Assembly: GCF_021646545.1 (NCBI RefSeq)
Contig: NZ_JAKIRP010000012.1
Span: forward strand, 124,001 to 188,000
Source: Chitinophaga filiformis
GTDB taxonomy: Bacteria > Bacteroidota > Bacteroidia > Chitinophagales > Chitinophagaceae
DNA: 64,000 nucleotides
Direction of reading: 5' to 3'
Part shown: positions 8,482-18,258 of the stretch, piece after piece
Layout: each line of letters begins with the position of its first letter
Position numbering within the stretch: position 1 is the first letter of the stretch
Notes under the pieces: generated by a model
What the model saw: the letters and a program-made list of their open reading frames with translations, nothing else
Databases searched by the model: none
What the model was told of the DNA's origin: nothing
Program-made: the position numbers and the translations under genes

Positions 8482-9960
8482 TCAGATCGGGTTCTGCCTG
8501 ATAGCCTTATTGGCATTGATCTCATCCTGTGGGAACAGAAACTCCCAACGGATATCATCAACAGGCACTTCCATCGCTCCGGCTGTTAATGCAGTAGTAT
8601 GATTAGCCCCTGTTCTGTTCAACGGCAGGTGCAGGCGTTTCAGGTCATAAAAACGGAAACCTTCACCCCACAGTTCGATACGGCGTTGTGTCAGAATTTC
8701 CTGCAGTAAGGCATCGCCGGTAGCAATGCTTTTTGTATACTGCGGATCACGGTTCACCGCCAGCGTATACAGCGCATCCGCTGCAGCTCCATCCTGTCCC
8801 AGATGTGCCATTGCTTCTGCTTCTATCAGGTACATTTCAGCGGCACGCATCAAAGGAACGTCGCCAATGCTGGAGGCAGTAGCTACCAGGAATTTTTTGT
8901 TGATGTATGGATATCTCGCGCCATTCGGAGGTACCGGTACGTCCTGCCCATCATTGCTCCACACCTGTTTGCGCACATCCGTATTCGTAATCTTACCGTA
9001 TAATACAGAGTTGATCGCCTTAGGATTCGTCCTGATATTGCTAGAGTTGTAATTCGCAGACATAAAGGCGAAGAAAGAGTAGAAATAAGTGGTCTGCTCA
9101 GAGATCTGGTGGCTGCCCCACATCCACTCTTTATTGCTCACATCATTAAAACCCGTCTTGTAATCGGCATTGCTCATCAGCTCCACACCTGCTCTTGCTT
9201 CTGCTGCATAAGTTGCCGCAACTTCCCAATTCTGCATAGTCAGCGCGATACGTGCTTTAATACCCTTTGCTACGTTAATGCTGATATGTGATTTAGGCTT
9301 GTTATTGAAACCTGCCAGGTTTACGATAGCATCATCAATATCCTTCACCATCTGCGCATATACCTGCGCTACTGTTGCTCTTGGCTGGCCTGCGGTAGTA
9401 CTTGTCAGCACCAGCGGCACACCATCCTGTGAGTTGTCGGTAGTGGCATCATAACGTTTGCCATACATCTGTACCAGGTTCCAGTAAGCCCATGCACGGT
9501 ATGCCTGCGCCTGTCCTTTGATCACCTTCCTGTCGCCATCATCTCCCACTGCCTTGTCAATATTATCAATGATCATGTTGGCATTAGCGATGATCTTGTA
9601 ATAGAACAGGTAAGTGAATTTCAGAAATGCAGCAGAAGCATTACGGTGTGTCACCCACTGATAGTTTGAGTTGAACCAGCCATTACCAGCCGCCGTCATT
9701 ACCAGGTCGTCGCCCAGCATGTCATTGTTGATCATGATACTACCCTGACCACCCTGGTCCTGGTTATCATACTGAATGTACAATGCACGGTGTATACCAT
9801 TGATGGCAGACCATGCATTGTCAACGGTTGTAAACACAGACTCTGACGGATAGGCATCAGTCGGATTGGTATCTAAATAGTCCTTACTGCAGGCACTAAA
9901 AATTAAAACAGGTACAGCTATGAGTGTATATAATAATTTCTTCGTCATCTTTTTTTCCAT
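8482..9960 (-). CDS. SusD/RagB-family glycan-binding lipoprotein
   Basis: This is the surface lipoprotein that captures glycans for its SusC partner. Starting at 9960 gives 492 residues with a lipobox ending at Cys24 (LIFSAC) followed by SKDYLDTNPTDAYPSESVFTT, the typical SusD start. The C-terminal part has MRAAEMYLIEAEAMA and RRIELWGEGFRFYDLKR, strong SusD signatures. The ATG lies one base after the susC stop, so the pair is translationally coupled; an in-frame ATG at 9975 would overlap susC and one at 9948 is also possible. The glycan bound is not readable from sequence; nearby amino-sugar genes make a GlcNAc- or GalNAc-containing glycan plausible. Confidence 0.95.
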   Translation of the reverse strand: MEKKMTKKLLYTLIAVPVLIFSACSKDYLDTNPTDAYPSESVFTTVDNAWSAINGIHRALYIQYDNQDQGGQGSIMINNDMLGDDLVMTAAGNGWFNSNYQWVTHRNASAAFLKFTYLFYYKIIANANMIIDNIDKAVGDDGDRKVIKGQAQAYRAWAYWNLVQMYGKRYDATTDNSQDGVPLVLTSTTAGQPRATVAQVYAQMVKDIDDAIVNLAGFNNKPKSHISINVAKGIKARIALTMQNWEVAATYAAEARAGVELMSNADYKTGFNDVSNKEWMWGSHQISEQTTYFYSFFAFMSANYNSSNIRTNPKAINSVLYGKITNTDVRKQVWSNDGQDVPVPPNGARYPYINKKFLVATASSIGDVPLMRAAEMYLIEAEAMAHLGQDGAAADALYTLAVNRDPQYTKSIATGDALLQEILTQRRIELWGEGFRFYDLKRLHLPLNRTGANHTTALTAGAMEVPVDDIRWEFLFPQDEINANKAIRQNPI

Positions 9961-9961
9961 T

Positions 9962-12900
9962 TTAGAGTGTAACATTAATACCGAGGGTTACTACGCGGGC
10001 AGGTACGTATACGTTTGATGTAACACCAGTGAAAGACTGTGTTACGTTCATGCCCTTACGCGCTGTTTTCAGGAACAGGTTCTCTCCGCTCGCAAAAATG
10101 TTGGCACTTGCCAGGTGTAATAAAGAAGTATATGCTTTAGGCAGATTGTATCCCAGGCTCACCCTTCTCAGGTTCACAAAGGATGCATCCGTCAGCCAGC
10201 GGTCAGAGGTACCGGAAGCAAGGTTGGTCGGATTGGCGAAGTTCATTTTAGGAACGTTCGTTACATCTCCCGCTTTCTGCCAGCGTTGTAATGCGTCTTT
10301 ATGTAACGCAGTGCCATACACGCCGCCCAGCATCAGGTTCTGATATGTCTGATCATATACTTTACCACCTATCTGGTAACTTACCAGGATGGACAATTCG
10401 AAGTTCTTGTAGTTAAACGTATTGGTGATACCTCCATATACATCAGGTATCGCACTGCCTGAATAATGGTAACGGGCATTGGATAACAATGTGGTTACCG
10501 TATCGCCGTTTTTGGTGATGCGGGTAGTGTTGTTCGCTGTCGGAGCAGTGTTCTGCGCCCGGTACAACGGAGCACCATCCGCTTCATCTGCGCCCATAAA
10601 TTCTCTTACCCAGTAGTCGTACTGTGAGTGACCTACCATCAGTTTCTTGGTACCGCTGATGATCTCTTCTTTCGGCAGTTTCGTTACCTGGTTTTTATAA
10701 GTTGTTGCATTCAGGTTCACATTCCACTTGAAATCTTTGTTACGCACCACATCAACACCTACCTGGAATTCGAAGCCCTTGTTCCACATAGAACCCACGT
10801 TTGCATTCTGTTCCTTCAAACCGCTGGACAGTGGCAATGGAACGCGGAAGAGGAGGTTGTCTGACTGACGGTGGAAGTATTCAATGCTACCACTTACACG
10901 CTCATGTAAAAAGCTGAAGTCAACACCTACATCAAAAGACTTATTCTGTTCCCACACGAGGTTACTGGTGAGTGAGCTCTGTAACATACCCGGTTCGTCA
11001 GCATTTGCATAAGGCTCATACAATGCCTGCCATGCATAATAGATAGCATCAGAGGTTGCAGTCAGTAATGCATCATTACCTACAGAACCATAGGAAGAAC
11101 GTACTTTCAACAGATCTATCCAACGGATATCTTTCATGAAATCCTCACTGTTGATCTTCCATGCACCTCCTATTGACCAGAAGTTACCCCAGCGCAGGTC
11201 TTTCGAGAAACGGCTTGTACCATCACGACGAAAGGATGCTGAAGCAAAATACTTTTCATTGTAGTTATAGTTTGCACGGGAAAAGTACCCCTCCGTGCGG
11301 TATTTATCGGTACGGGAAGTCAGGCTGTTGGTAGTGGTAAAATTACCCAGTTCAGAGTTGCCGTTATCGAGGATGATCTGCTGTCTTGAACCGTAGAAAT
11401 AATTGTACGTCATGTCATAGTTCTCATGACCAGCCAGTACCTCTACATGATGTAAACCAAACGCATGACTGTAATTGAGCAACTGGTTGAAGGTAAAGCC
11501 TGTCCTCACACGGTTAGTACGGCTGGCACGGCCTGCAGGAGCGCCATCACCGATGCTGGTATTATCGAAAGTAGCTACTAGGTCGTTGGTAAGATCTGCA
11601 CTGATGTTGGTCGTAAATTTGAAGTCACGCAGGAAAGATACCTCGCCAAATGTTCTTGCAGACAAGGTATTACGCTTAAAACTGTTGTCGTTCAGTTCGG
11701 TCTCCATGATCACGTGACGGCCCGCATTGGCGCCTGCAGGTCTTGCAGCCTGTCCGCCCTGTGAGCCATCACCGCGGTCATAGATCTGGTTGCCATACTG
11801 GTCTAATACAAAAGCACCGGTAGTGGCATCATGTACATGAATGGGATAAATAGGACCCATACCTCTCGTGAAGTTGAACGGGTTTATATAGGACGAGCTG
11901 TTATCAACAGTATTCCCCTGGTTAGATTTCACATAAGACCCATTCACGTTAATACCAGTCTTAAACCATTTCAGCGGCGTGGTATTCACGTTTACACGGC
12001 CAGTGATCCTTTCAAAATCTGATTTGATCACAAAACCTTTTTCCTTCACATATCCCAGGGAGATGAAATAATCACTCTTGTCTGATCCGCCATTGAAACT
12101 AATACCATAATCGCCACGGCTGCCTGTACGCTGAACAGCTTTTGTCCAGTCCAGGTCATCTTCATAAAGCAGTTTGGCGTTAGGATTTATAGTACCATCC
12201 GTACGTACGATGTCGTTGTCGGCAACATTAAACGGATTATAACCCAGGCGGGATTTGATATTGGCTGTAGCAGTCTGACTAGCCTGCTCCAGCGTTACCG
12301 TAGAGGATATTAAACTATTCCTGTAAGATTCCCACATCAGCGGATAATACTCATAAGCATTTACGCGGTCATATTCGGGAATAGCACGGGAAGTAACACC
12401 CTGCATGGCTTTGAATTGAATATGGTTACCATTGCGTTTACCTTTTTTGGTAGTGATGATCACTACGCCGTTGGCAGCGCGGGCACCATATAAGGCGGAA
12501 GAAGAAGCGTCTTTTAACAGGGACATACTCTCGATGTCGTCTGTATTGATGCTGGAAATATTACCGGTAAAAGGCACACCATCGACTACATACAGCGGCT
12601 CACTGGATGCGTTGATAGAACCCACACCACGGATGCGGATAGAAGGGCCTTCACCTGGCTGACCACTGCCGGCGTTTACCTGTATACCAGGAGCTGCGCC
12701 TTCCAGTGCGTTGAACACGTTTGTTACAGGGCGTGTCTGCAATGATTTTGCATCGATCTGTGCCAGGGAACCGGTAAAGGTCTTGCGGCTGGTAGTACCA
12801 TAGGCAATTACCACCACTTCGTTCAGGCCCTTGGTATCTACCTGCATTACTACGTTGAGGGTGGAACGACCGTTAAGGGCTACTTCCTGGTCCAAATGGC

Positions 12901-13441
12901 CGATATAACTGAATACGAGTGTAGCAGTAGATGGCGCTTCGATCTCGAATTCGCCTTTCATATTGGTAACAGTGCCTTTATTGCCTTTTGCCACACGTAC
13001 GCTTACACCTACCAGTGGCGTACCGGCAGCATCTGTTACACGGCCTTTGATATTGATATCTGCTATTACTTCACTTTTGGGCGCAATGCCTACCAGCCTG
13101 TCAGACATTACGCGGAATGTAAGTCCGGTGCTGCTTAATGCCTTGTCTAATACCTGTTCTACAGTCTTATCTGTTACAGATACCGTCACCTTCGTATCAG
13201 CAGCAATTACATCATTGCTGTACACAAAGCGATAGTCGCTTTGCTTCTCAATGATTTTAAGCAATTTAGCCAGCTTCACATCTTCCAGGTTAAGGGTGAA
13301 CCTTTTCTGTGAGTATACACTGGCAGACACCTGCATACAGGTCACGAGCGTCAGCAAAAAGGCCAGTTTCATCAGTAGAATTGCTTTTAGGAGAGACTTT
13401 GGTTTAGGTAAAAGAAACAGATTAAGTCTGGTTTTTTCCAT
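9962..13441 (-). CDS. SusC/RagA TonB-linked outer membrane transporter with STN domain
   Basis: From the ATG at 13441 the protein is 1159 residues. Order: signal/hydrophobic segment (20-45), secretin/TonB N-terminal STN domain (about 48-120), carboxypeptidase-regulatory-like beta domain (131-210), TonB-dependent plug with the GLNEVVVIAYG and VRIRGVGSINASSEPLYVVDGVPF motifs, then the 22-strand barrel. It imports oligosaccharides across the outer membrane using TonB energy. The STN domain marks it as a signalling transporter that talks to the FecR anti-sigma factor encoded upstream. An upstream in-frame ATG at 13543 would add 34 hydrophilic residues before the signal and is less likely. Confidence 0.95.
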   Translation of the reverse strand: MEKTRLNLFLLPKPKSLLKAILLMKLAFLLTLVTCMQVSASVYSQKRFTLNLEDVKLAKLLKIIEKQSDYRFVYSNDVIAADTKVTVSVTDKTVEQVLDKALSSTGLTFRVMSDRLVGIAPKSEVIADINIKGRVTDAAGTPLVGVSVRVAKGNKGTVTNMKGEFEIEAPSTATLVFSYIGHLDQEVALNGRSTLNVVMQVDTKGLNEVVVIAYGTTSRKTFTGSLAQIDAKSLQTRPVTNVFNALEGAAPGIQVNAGSGQPGEGPSIRIRGVGSINASSEPLYVVDGVPFTGNISSINTDDIESMSLLKDASSSALYGARAANGVVIITTKKGKRNGNHIQFKAMQGVTSRAIPEYDRVNAYEYYPLMWESYRNSLISSTVTLEQASQTATANIKSRLGYNPFNVADNDIVRTDGTINPNAKLLYEDDLDWTKAVQRTGSRGDYGISFNGGSDKSDYFISLGYVKEKGFVIKSDFERITGRVNVNTTPLKWFKTGINVNGSYVKSNQGNTVDNSSSYINPFNFTRGMGPIYPIHVHDATTGAFVLDQYGNQIYDRGDGSQGGQAARPAGANAGRHVIMETELNDNSFKRNTLSARTFGEVSFLRDFKFTTNISADLTNDLVATFDNTSIGDGAPAGRASRTNRVRTGFTFNQLLNYSHAFGLHHVEVLAGHENYDMTYNYFYGSRQQIILDNGNSELGNFTTTNSLTSRTDKYRTEGYFSRANYNYNEKYFASASFRRDGTSRFSKDLRWGNFWSIGGAWKINSEDFMKDIRWIDLLKVRSSYGSVGNDALLTATSDAIYYAWQALYEPYANADEPGMLQSSLTSNLVWEQNKSFDVGVDFSFLHERVSGSIEYFHRQSDNLLFRVPLPLSSGLKEQNANVGSMWNKGFEFQVGVDVVRNKDFKWNVNLNATTYKNQVTKLPKEEIISGTKKLMVGHSQYDYWVREFMGADEADGAPLYRAQNTAPTANNTTRITKNGDTVTTLLSNARYHYSGSAIPDVYGGITNTFNYKNFELSILVSYQIGGKVYDQTYQNLMLGGVYGTALHKDALQRWQKAGDVTNVPKMNFANPTNLASGTSDRWLTDASFVNLRRVSLGYNLPKAYTSLLHLASANIFASGENLFLKTARKGMNVTQSFTGVTSNVYVPARVVTLGINVTL

Positions 13442-13572
13442 ACTTTTAGATTGTTTAAGGTCAATAAAATGTCGGGCAGGTCTCATCGCCAAATGAAACA
13501 CCTGTCCCTCGCTGATCTTGGTTGAGGGGGAATGTTGCCGCATTTCCCCTTACTTTTTGTTAGTTGTTAAAA

Positions 13573-13608
13573 TTCAAATAGTTCAATAGTTAAAGTTCAA
13601 ATAGTTCA
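13573..13608. repeat. 23-bp direct repeat upstream of susC
   Basis: TTCAAATAGTTCA occurs at 13573-13585 and again at 13596-13608, in longer imperfect repeats offset by 23 bp, about 130-170 bp upstream of the susC start. Two-turn spacing fits a dimeric activator or a sigma-factor contact site. No regulator is identified. Confidence 0.6.
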
Positions 13609-13643
13609 TAGTTACTTCATAAGTCTTGTCTTGTAAGGTCTGT

Positions 13644-14744
13644 TTATCGTTCAATGATGATTTTCTTCTTTTCAATGCGGTAGTGAAATGGAGACGTAAA
13701 CCGGAGCGCTTCTAAAGTCTGGTCAACTGTTTCGTTAATAAAAGTCCCTGTAAAGCGGTAATCTTCCACTTGTTTGTCTGCAAAAATGATCTGTACATCG
13801 TACCATCTTTCCATCTTGAGCGCTATATCTGCAAAGCGCTCATTGTTAAACACAAGACAATTCTCCTTCCATGCTGTTTCTGCTACCAGACTGTCGTGCG
13901 GATTTACCGTCACTTCTTCCAGCCGGTATGATTCTTTGTCCGGACCCACTGTGGCAGGTACTGACACCATCTTTGGTTGTTGTTCTTCGTTAAATAAAAC
14001 GATCTTTTGGTTGGGCGATAAAATCACCTTTTTTGGCACTTCGCCTTTTATTGTTACTTCTACTTTCCCCTGTATTAATGAGGTTTCTACAGTCTTGTCC
14101 TCTTCATAAGCCCTGACGTTAAAAGTTGTCCCTAATACTGTAATGTCCATCTTTTTTGTATGGATAATAAAAGGTCTTTGTTCGTCTTTAAATACATCAA
14201 AAAATGCTTCTCCTTCCAGCACCACCTGTCTGCTGTTGTCATTTCCGTAATCATAGGTCAGCTTACTGCTTACATTAAGGAAAACAACGGACCCGTCGGG
14301 CAATGTTACCATCGTACGGGAGCCATGGCGGGTAGATATTTCGCTTACGAGTTCTTTATTGTCGGGTGCTTTACGGTCGCGCAGGCTCCATAATCCAACC
14401 ATTGCCACTACTATGAGTGAAGCCGCGGCCACCAGCGCTTTGATACCGTTCCTTCTCAGCCAGGACCTGCTTTCCGGCATTTCCGGTCCTGTAACCAGCC
14501 CACTTGCTGTTACCTGAAAATCTTGCGGGTACAGTTCCTGCATACGCTGCATATGCTTTTCCAGCGCGGTTTCCGTTTCCCCCGTTATGTCAGGTGTACT
14601 CAGTTCCAGCTCCTTGATCAGGGATGCCTGATAACTCAGTGCTGCATCCTCTTTCAACAAAGCCTCCAGCTCCCTTAGTTCATCTAATGTAGCCTCACCT
14701 GATATTTTTCTTCCCAGCAATATCCAGGTTCTGTCTTGACTCAT
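13644..14744 (-). CDS. FecR-family anti-sigma factor
   Basis: A 366-residue inner-membrane regulator. A cytoplasmic N-terminal region begins with DRTWILLGRKISGEAT, a sigma-binding segment; one transmembrane helix lies near 103-120 (ALVAAASLIVVAMVGLW); the periplasmic part has a FecR domain with TLPDGSVVFLNVSSKLTY and EGEAFFDV, and a C-terminal DUF4974 domain (about 295-366). It should hold the ECF sigma factor encoded just upstream until the SusC STN domain reports substrate. The gene order sigma, fecR, susC, susD on one strand is the standard arrangement. Confidence 0.94.
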   Translation of the reverse strand: MSQDRTWILLGRKISGEATLDELRELEALLKEDAALSYQASLIKELELSTPDITGETETALEKHMQRMQELYPQDFQVTASGLVTGPEMPESRSWLRRNGIKALVAAASLIVVAMVGLWSLRDRKAPDNKELVSEISTRHGSRTMVTLPDGSVVFLNVSSKLTYDYGNDNSRQVVLEGEAFFDVFKDEQRPFIIHTKKMDITVLGTTFNVRAYEEDKTVETSLIQGKVEVTIKGEVPKKVILSPNQKIVLFNEEQQPKMVSVPATVGPDKESYRLEEVTVNPHDSLVAETAWKENCLVFNNERFADIALKMERWYDVQIIFADKQVEDYRFTGTFINETVDQTLEALRFTSPFHYRIEKKKIIIER

Positions 14745-14833
14745 AAACTTTTTATGGGCTTTACACTTAATAAGACAAAGGATTTAAAGACATCTACTAA
14801 GTCTTCTGAAAAAATATTTTGAACAAGGAAACA

Positions 14834-15394
14834 TTAGCGTTTGGGCAGATACAAACGGAGGGATTCACTGATCTTCTTACAGGCAATGGCCATCTGTACA
14901 TCGATCGTATTCACAGATATTTCCAGGATGCTGGCCACTTCTTTGTACTTCAATCCGTCTTCACGGATCAGTTTATAGATGATCTTACAGCGCGGAGGCA
15001 GGTTATTGACCGCTTCTGCCATTTTACGGGCCATTTCGCCCGAGATCATCAGCTGTTCAGGAGTATTGTCGGCGACAGTCAGTTCTACAGACAATTCGTC
15101 TATACTAAAATGCTGTAGCTGTTGTTTGTTCAGATAGTTAAGGGCGGTATTACGGGTAGATACATAGAGATATACTTTCAGGTTACCGACCTGTAAAAGC
15201 CGTTCTCTGTTCTTCCAGATGTTTACGAATACGTCTGAAGCTATTTCCTCTGCCTGTTCGTTGGATCTTACGATGGAAGTAGCAAACTGGCACAATGGCT
15301 TGTAAAAGAGCCTGAATAACTGCCTGTAAGCATTTTCGTCCCCTGTTGCAATCCTACCGGCGAGCATTTGTAAAGTGGCATGATCTGACTGCAC
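14834..15394 (-). CDS. ECF RNA polymerase sigma factor (FecI-like)
   Basis: A 186-residue sigma-70 family protein with region 2 (YRQLFRLFYKPLCQFATSIV through DVFVNIWKNRERL) and region 4 (LPPRCKIIYKLIREDGLKYKEVASILEIS). The first gene of the sigma/fecR/susC/susD unit, it probably directs RNA polymerase to the susC promoter when released by FecR. The start at 15394 gives a normal N-terminus for this Bacteroidota expansion group. Confidence 0.94.
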   Translation of the reverse strand: MQSDHATLQMLAGRIATGDENAYRQLFRLFYKPLCQFATSIVRSNEQAEEIASDVFVNIWKNRERLLQVGNLKVYLYVSTRNTALNYLNKQQLQHFSIDELSVELTVADNTPEQLMISGEMARKMAEAVNNLPPRCKIIYKLIREDGLKYKEVASILEISVNTIDVQMAIACKKISESLRLYLPKR

Positions 15395-15486
15395 TACGAA
15401 CTTGGTTGATATTAGTAGATATGCGCGCTGCTATCTTTTATTAATACTAGTGGTTCTCTGCTGGTGGCGGATAAAGTTAAAATAAA

Positions 15487-15526
15487 AAATGCTTAATACT
15501 GAACACATGTTCAATATTAAGCATTT
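15487..15526 (-). terminator. rho-independent terminator of the Trp-rich gene
   Basis: A 19-bp inverted repeat (AAATGCTTAATACTGAACA with one mismatch) and a 2-nt loop; on the minus strand it is followed by T6ATTTT. It lies just downstream of the gene at 15559-15978. Confidence 0.85.
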
Positions 15527-15558
15527 GAAATAATTTGAAATAAATTGATAGTGTCAGG

Positions 15559-15978
15559 TTATGATATTCCGATGCCTGTTACCCACACAGTCCAGTCTTT
15601 ATCAAATTTATACCATTCACCTTTAGGGCCCTCCCATTTCCATTCCGGCACTTCAGACCAGGTGGCACCTTTGTCAGCGCTCCACATTAGTTTAGCTTCG
15701 CTTACTTTCAGCCAGTGGCCATCTTTATCGGTCCACATACCATCGTCCACAGCAACCCATTTCTTTCCGTTGGTGCTCCACCAGAGCTTTGCGTCTTTGT
15801 CTAACTTATACCAGTAGTTTTTTTTGTCTTTCACACCATTCCAGATACCATCTTTGGCTTTCGACCACTCTTCCTGGGCATATTTGTGGTATATGGGGCC
15901 GGGGCTTGCTGCATTTACATTCACATGAGCAGCAACGATGAAACAGATGCAAAGCATCGACAGAAATGTCTTTTTCAT
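15559..15978 (-). CDS. tryptophan-rich secreted repeat protein, unknown function
   Basis: From the ATG at 15978 this is 139 residues with a clear signal peptide (MKKTFLSMLCICFIVAA, cleavage after VNA). The mature part of about 116 residues holds 15 tryptophans. Three imperfect repeats of about 33 residues are visible: DGIWNGVKDKKNYWYKLD, DGMWTDKDGHWLKVS and a shortened WKWEGPKGEWYKFD. Each continues into a WWS or MWS element, and one reads SADKGATW, an Asp-box pattern (SxDxGxTW) as in BNR/sialidase propellers. Three copies are too few for a full propeller. Such aromatic repeats could bind carbohydrate or cell wall. I do not recognise a named family. Starts at 15984 or 16020 are also in frame. 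Confidence 0.75.
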   Translation of the reverse strand: MKKTFLSMLCICFIVAAHVNVNAASPGPIYHKYAQEEWSKAKDGIWNGVKDKKNYWYKLDKDAKLWWSTNGKKWVAVDDGMWTDKDGHWLKVSEAKLMWSADKGATWSEVPEWKWEGPKGEWYKFDKDWTVWVTGIGIS

Positions 15979-16308
15979 AAACATGTAAATTTTAAAAATT
16001 GATTGACCGGTACGTGACAACAGGGCTGCTTGTAGCGCTCCCGGCTGAAAATTTGAGGTTTTTCTGCGGTCATGCCCTTATAACCGCTTTATTTTTTGCA
16101 AGTTTCCGATGTTTGTCTCTGGTAATTAACACGTTTGCATCACTGATGGTTTTATCTCATTTATATATAGTATGTTAAGGGTATTCTGTACATTTATCGA
16201 ATTCTACGAATATAACTTAAACAAAACCCCAACTTTCTATGTGGATAGAGAGATTTTTTTTAATTTTCCGTCTCGTTTTTAAACCGCATCTAATCCAAAA
16301 CATAGATC
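15979..16308. other. divergent intergenic region
   Basis: About 330 AT-rich bases between the divergent Trp-rich gene and the NagB fusion gene. It must carry both promoters. I see no ORF, repeat or hairpin worth naming. Confidence 0.5.
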
Positions 16309-18234
16309 ATGACGCTTAATCATCAGGAAATTGAACTGATCGACAGTTTCGAACAAATAGCCGTGGATATACATCCTACGGCTAAGGACGGTTCCAAAGC
16401 AGTTGCGCAGGAAATAGCAGCACTGATTAAACAAAGGCAGGGTACCAATAAACCAGTAGTACTGGGCCTTGCAACCGGTTCAACTCCCAAATACCTGTAT
16501 GCAGAACTGGTAAGACTGCATAAAGAAGAAGGGCTTAGCTTTAAAAATGTGATCACATTCAACCTGGATGAATATTATCCGATTGAAGCAGATGCACTTC
16601 AGAGCTACAACAGGTTCATGAAAGAGCAGCTTTTCAATCACATTGATATTCCTGCAGAGAATTGTCATGTTCCGGACGGCACTTTGCCTAAGGAAAAAGT
16701 GAAAGAATATGCAGCTCAATACGAGCGCCGCATAGAAGCAGCCGGTGGTATTGATCTTCAGATCCTGGGTATCGGTACAAACGGACATATCGGTTTCAAC
16801 GAGCCCGGTTCAACCCTGACCTCTCACACCCGCCTCGTTACCCTGGACAATGCTACCAGACAGGCTAACGCATACGAGTTTGCCAATATGAGCCAGGTGC
16901 CCCGTCTGGCCATCACCATGGGTCTGAGCACCATTTTCAAAGCTAAACGCATTATACTGCTGGCCTGGGGTACGCACAAAGCCAAGATCGTACGCAGGTC
17001 TGTAGAAGGCCACAGCTCCGATCAGGTACCTGCATCCTTACTGCAACAGCACCCTGACTGTAAATTTGTGATCGACGAACAGGCCGCTGAAGAGCTGACC
17101 CGTTTCAAAGAGCCATGGCTGACCGGCGACTGCGAATGGACGCCAAAACTCCGTCGTAAAGCTGTTACCAACCTGGCCGTAAAGCTGAACAAGCCGATCC
17201 TGATGCTCACAGACAGAGACTACAACGAAAACGGTCTGAATGACCTGATCGTACAGTATGGTTCTGCCTATGAACTGAACATCGAAGAGTTCAACGGTAT
17301 CCGCGACACCATCACCGGCTGGCCGGGTGGTAAACCAGGTGCACAGCTGCCAAGCCATCCTGAACGTTCAGAGCCTCAGCATAAACGTGTACTGATCTTC
17401 TCCCCTCACCCTGACGATGATATCATCTCCATGGGAGGTACCTTCATCCGTCTGCACGAACAGGGACATGATGTACATGTTGCTTACCAGACTTCCGGTA
17501 ACATCGCTGTAACAGACGAATTCGTACTGCGTTTCATCGACTTCGCCGTAGGTTTCGAAGGTATGTTCGACATAGACCGCAGCAAGAGCTCCCAGATCCT
17601 GGAAGATGCGAAAGCATTCCTCCGCGTGAAGAAGCCAAGCCAGAAAGATACTCCTGAGATCCGCGCTATCAAAGGCCTGATCCGTCGTGGTGAAGCGAAA
17701 GCTACCTGCCGCTACGTAGGTATCCCTGAAACAAATATTCACTATCAGAACCTGCCTTTCTATGAAACAGGTACGATAGAGAAGAAACCAATGGGTGAAG
17801 AAGATATCCAGATGACTGTTGACCTGATCCGTCAGCTGAAACCGCAGCAGATCTATTGCGCAGGCGACCTCGCTGACCCGCATGGTACACACAAGGTATG
17901 TCTGGACATCATCTTTGCAGCACTGGAAAGACTGAAACACGAAGACTTCATGAAAGACTGCTGGGTGTGGCTGTATAAAGGTGCATGGCAGGAATGGAAC
18001 ATCCATGAGATCGAAATGGCTGTACCAATGAGCCCTGACCAGGTATTGCAGAAACGCCTTGGTATCTTCATCCACCAGAGCCAGAAAGACGTAGTGCCTT
18101 TCCAGGGTACTGACCTCCGTGAGTTCTGGGAAAGAGCAGAAGACCGTAACGCCAACACCGCTAACCTGTACGACCAGTTAGGTTTGCAGAAATATGCGGC
18201 TATGGAGGCTTTCGTTAGATATCACTTCATGTAA
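16309..18234 (+). CDS. nagB: glucosamine-6-phosphate deaminase fused to a PIG-L deacetylase domain
   Basis: A 641-residue two-domain protein. Residues about 20-275 are a NagB deaminase with LGLATGSTPKYLY, FNLDEYYP and GIGTNGHIGFNEPGS, which converts glucosamine-6-phosphate to fructose-6-phosphate and ammonia. Residues about 360-600 are a PIG-L/LmbE-type zinc N-deacetylase, marked by IFSPHPDDDIISMGG (near 363) and AGDLADPHGTH (near 523). The second domain could remove the acetyl group from GlcNAc-6-phosphate or a related sugar before deamination, replacing NagA; this is inference. Similar long NagB proteins are common in Bacteroidota. No frameshift is seen and the linker around 335-360 is rich in Pro/Gly. 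Confidence 0.93.
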   Translation: MTLNHQEIELIDSFEQIAVDIHPTAKDGSKAVAQEIAALIKQRQGTNKPVVLGLATGSTPKYLYAELVRLHKEEGLSFKNVITFNLDEYYPIEADALQSYNRFMKEQLFNHIDIPAENCHVPDGTLPKEKVKEYAAQYERRIEAAGGIDLQILGIGTNGHIGFNEPGSTLTSHTRLVTLDNATRQANAYEFANMSQVPRLAITMGLSTIFKAKRIILLAWGTHKAKIVRRSVEGHSSDQVPASLLQQHPDCKFVIDEQAAEELTRFKEPWLTGDCEWTPKLRRKAVTNLAVKLNKPILMLTDRDYNENGLNDLIVQYGSAYELNIEEFNGIRDTITGWPGGKPGAQLPSHPERSEPQHKRVLIFSPHPDDDIISMGGTFIRLHEQGHDVHVAYQTSGNIAVTDEFVLRFIDFAVGFEGMFDIDRSKSSQILEDAKAFLRVKKPSQKDTPEIRAIKGLIRRGEAKATCRYVGIPETNIHYQNLPFYETGTIEKKPMGEEDIQMTVDLIRQLKPQQIYCAGDLADPHGTHKVCLDIIFAALERLKHEDFMKDCWVWLYKGAWQEWNIHEIEMAVPMSPDQVLQKRLGIFIHQSQKDVVPFQGTDLREFWERAEDRNANTANLYDQLGLQKYAAMEAFVRYHFM

Positions 18235-18258
18235 TAGCCAGCTTTAAAAATACATTAC

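Noticed and set aside
17368-18075. 235-residue minus-strand ORF
   Set aside because: Antisense to the PIG-L domain of the NagB fusion; composition is that of a reverse-frame shadow.
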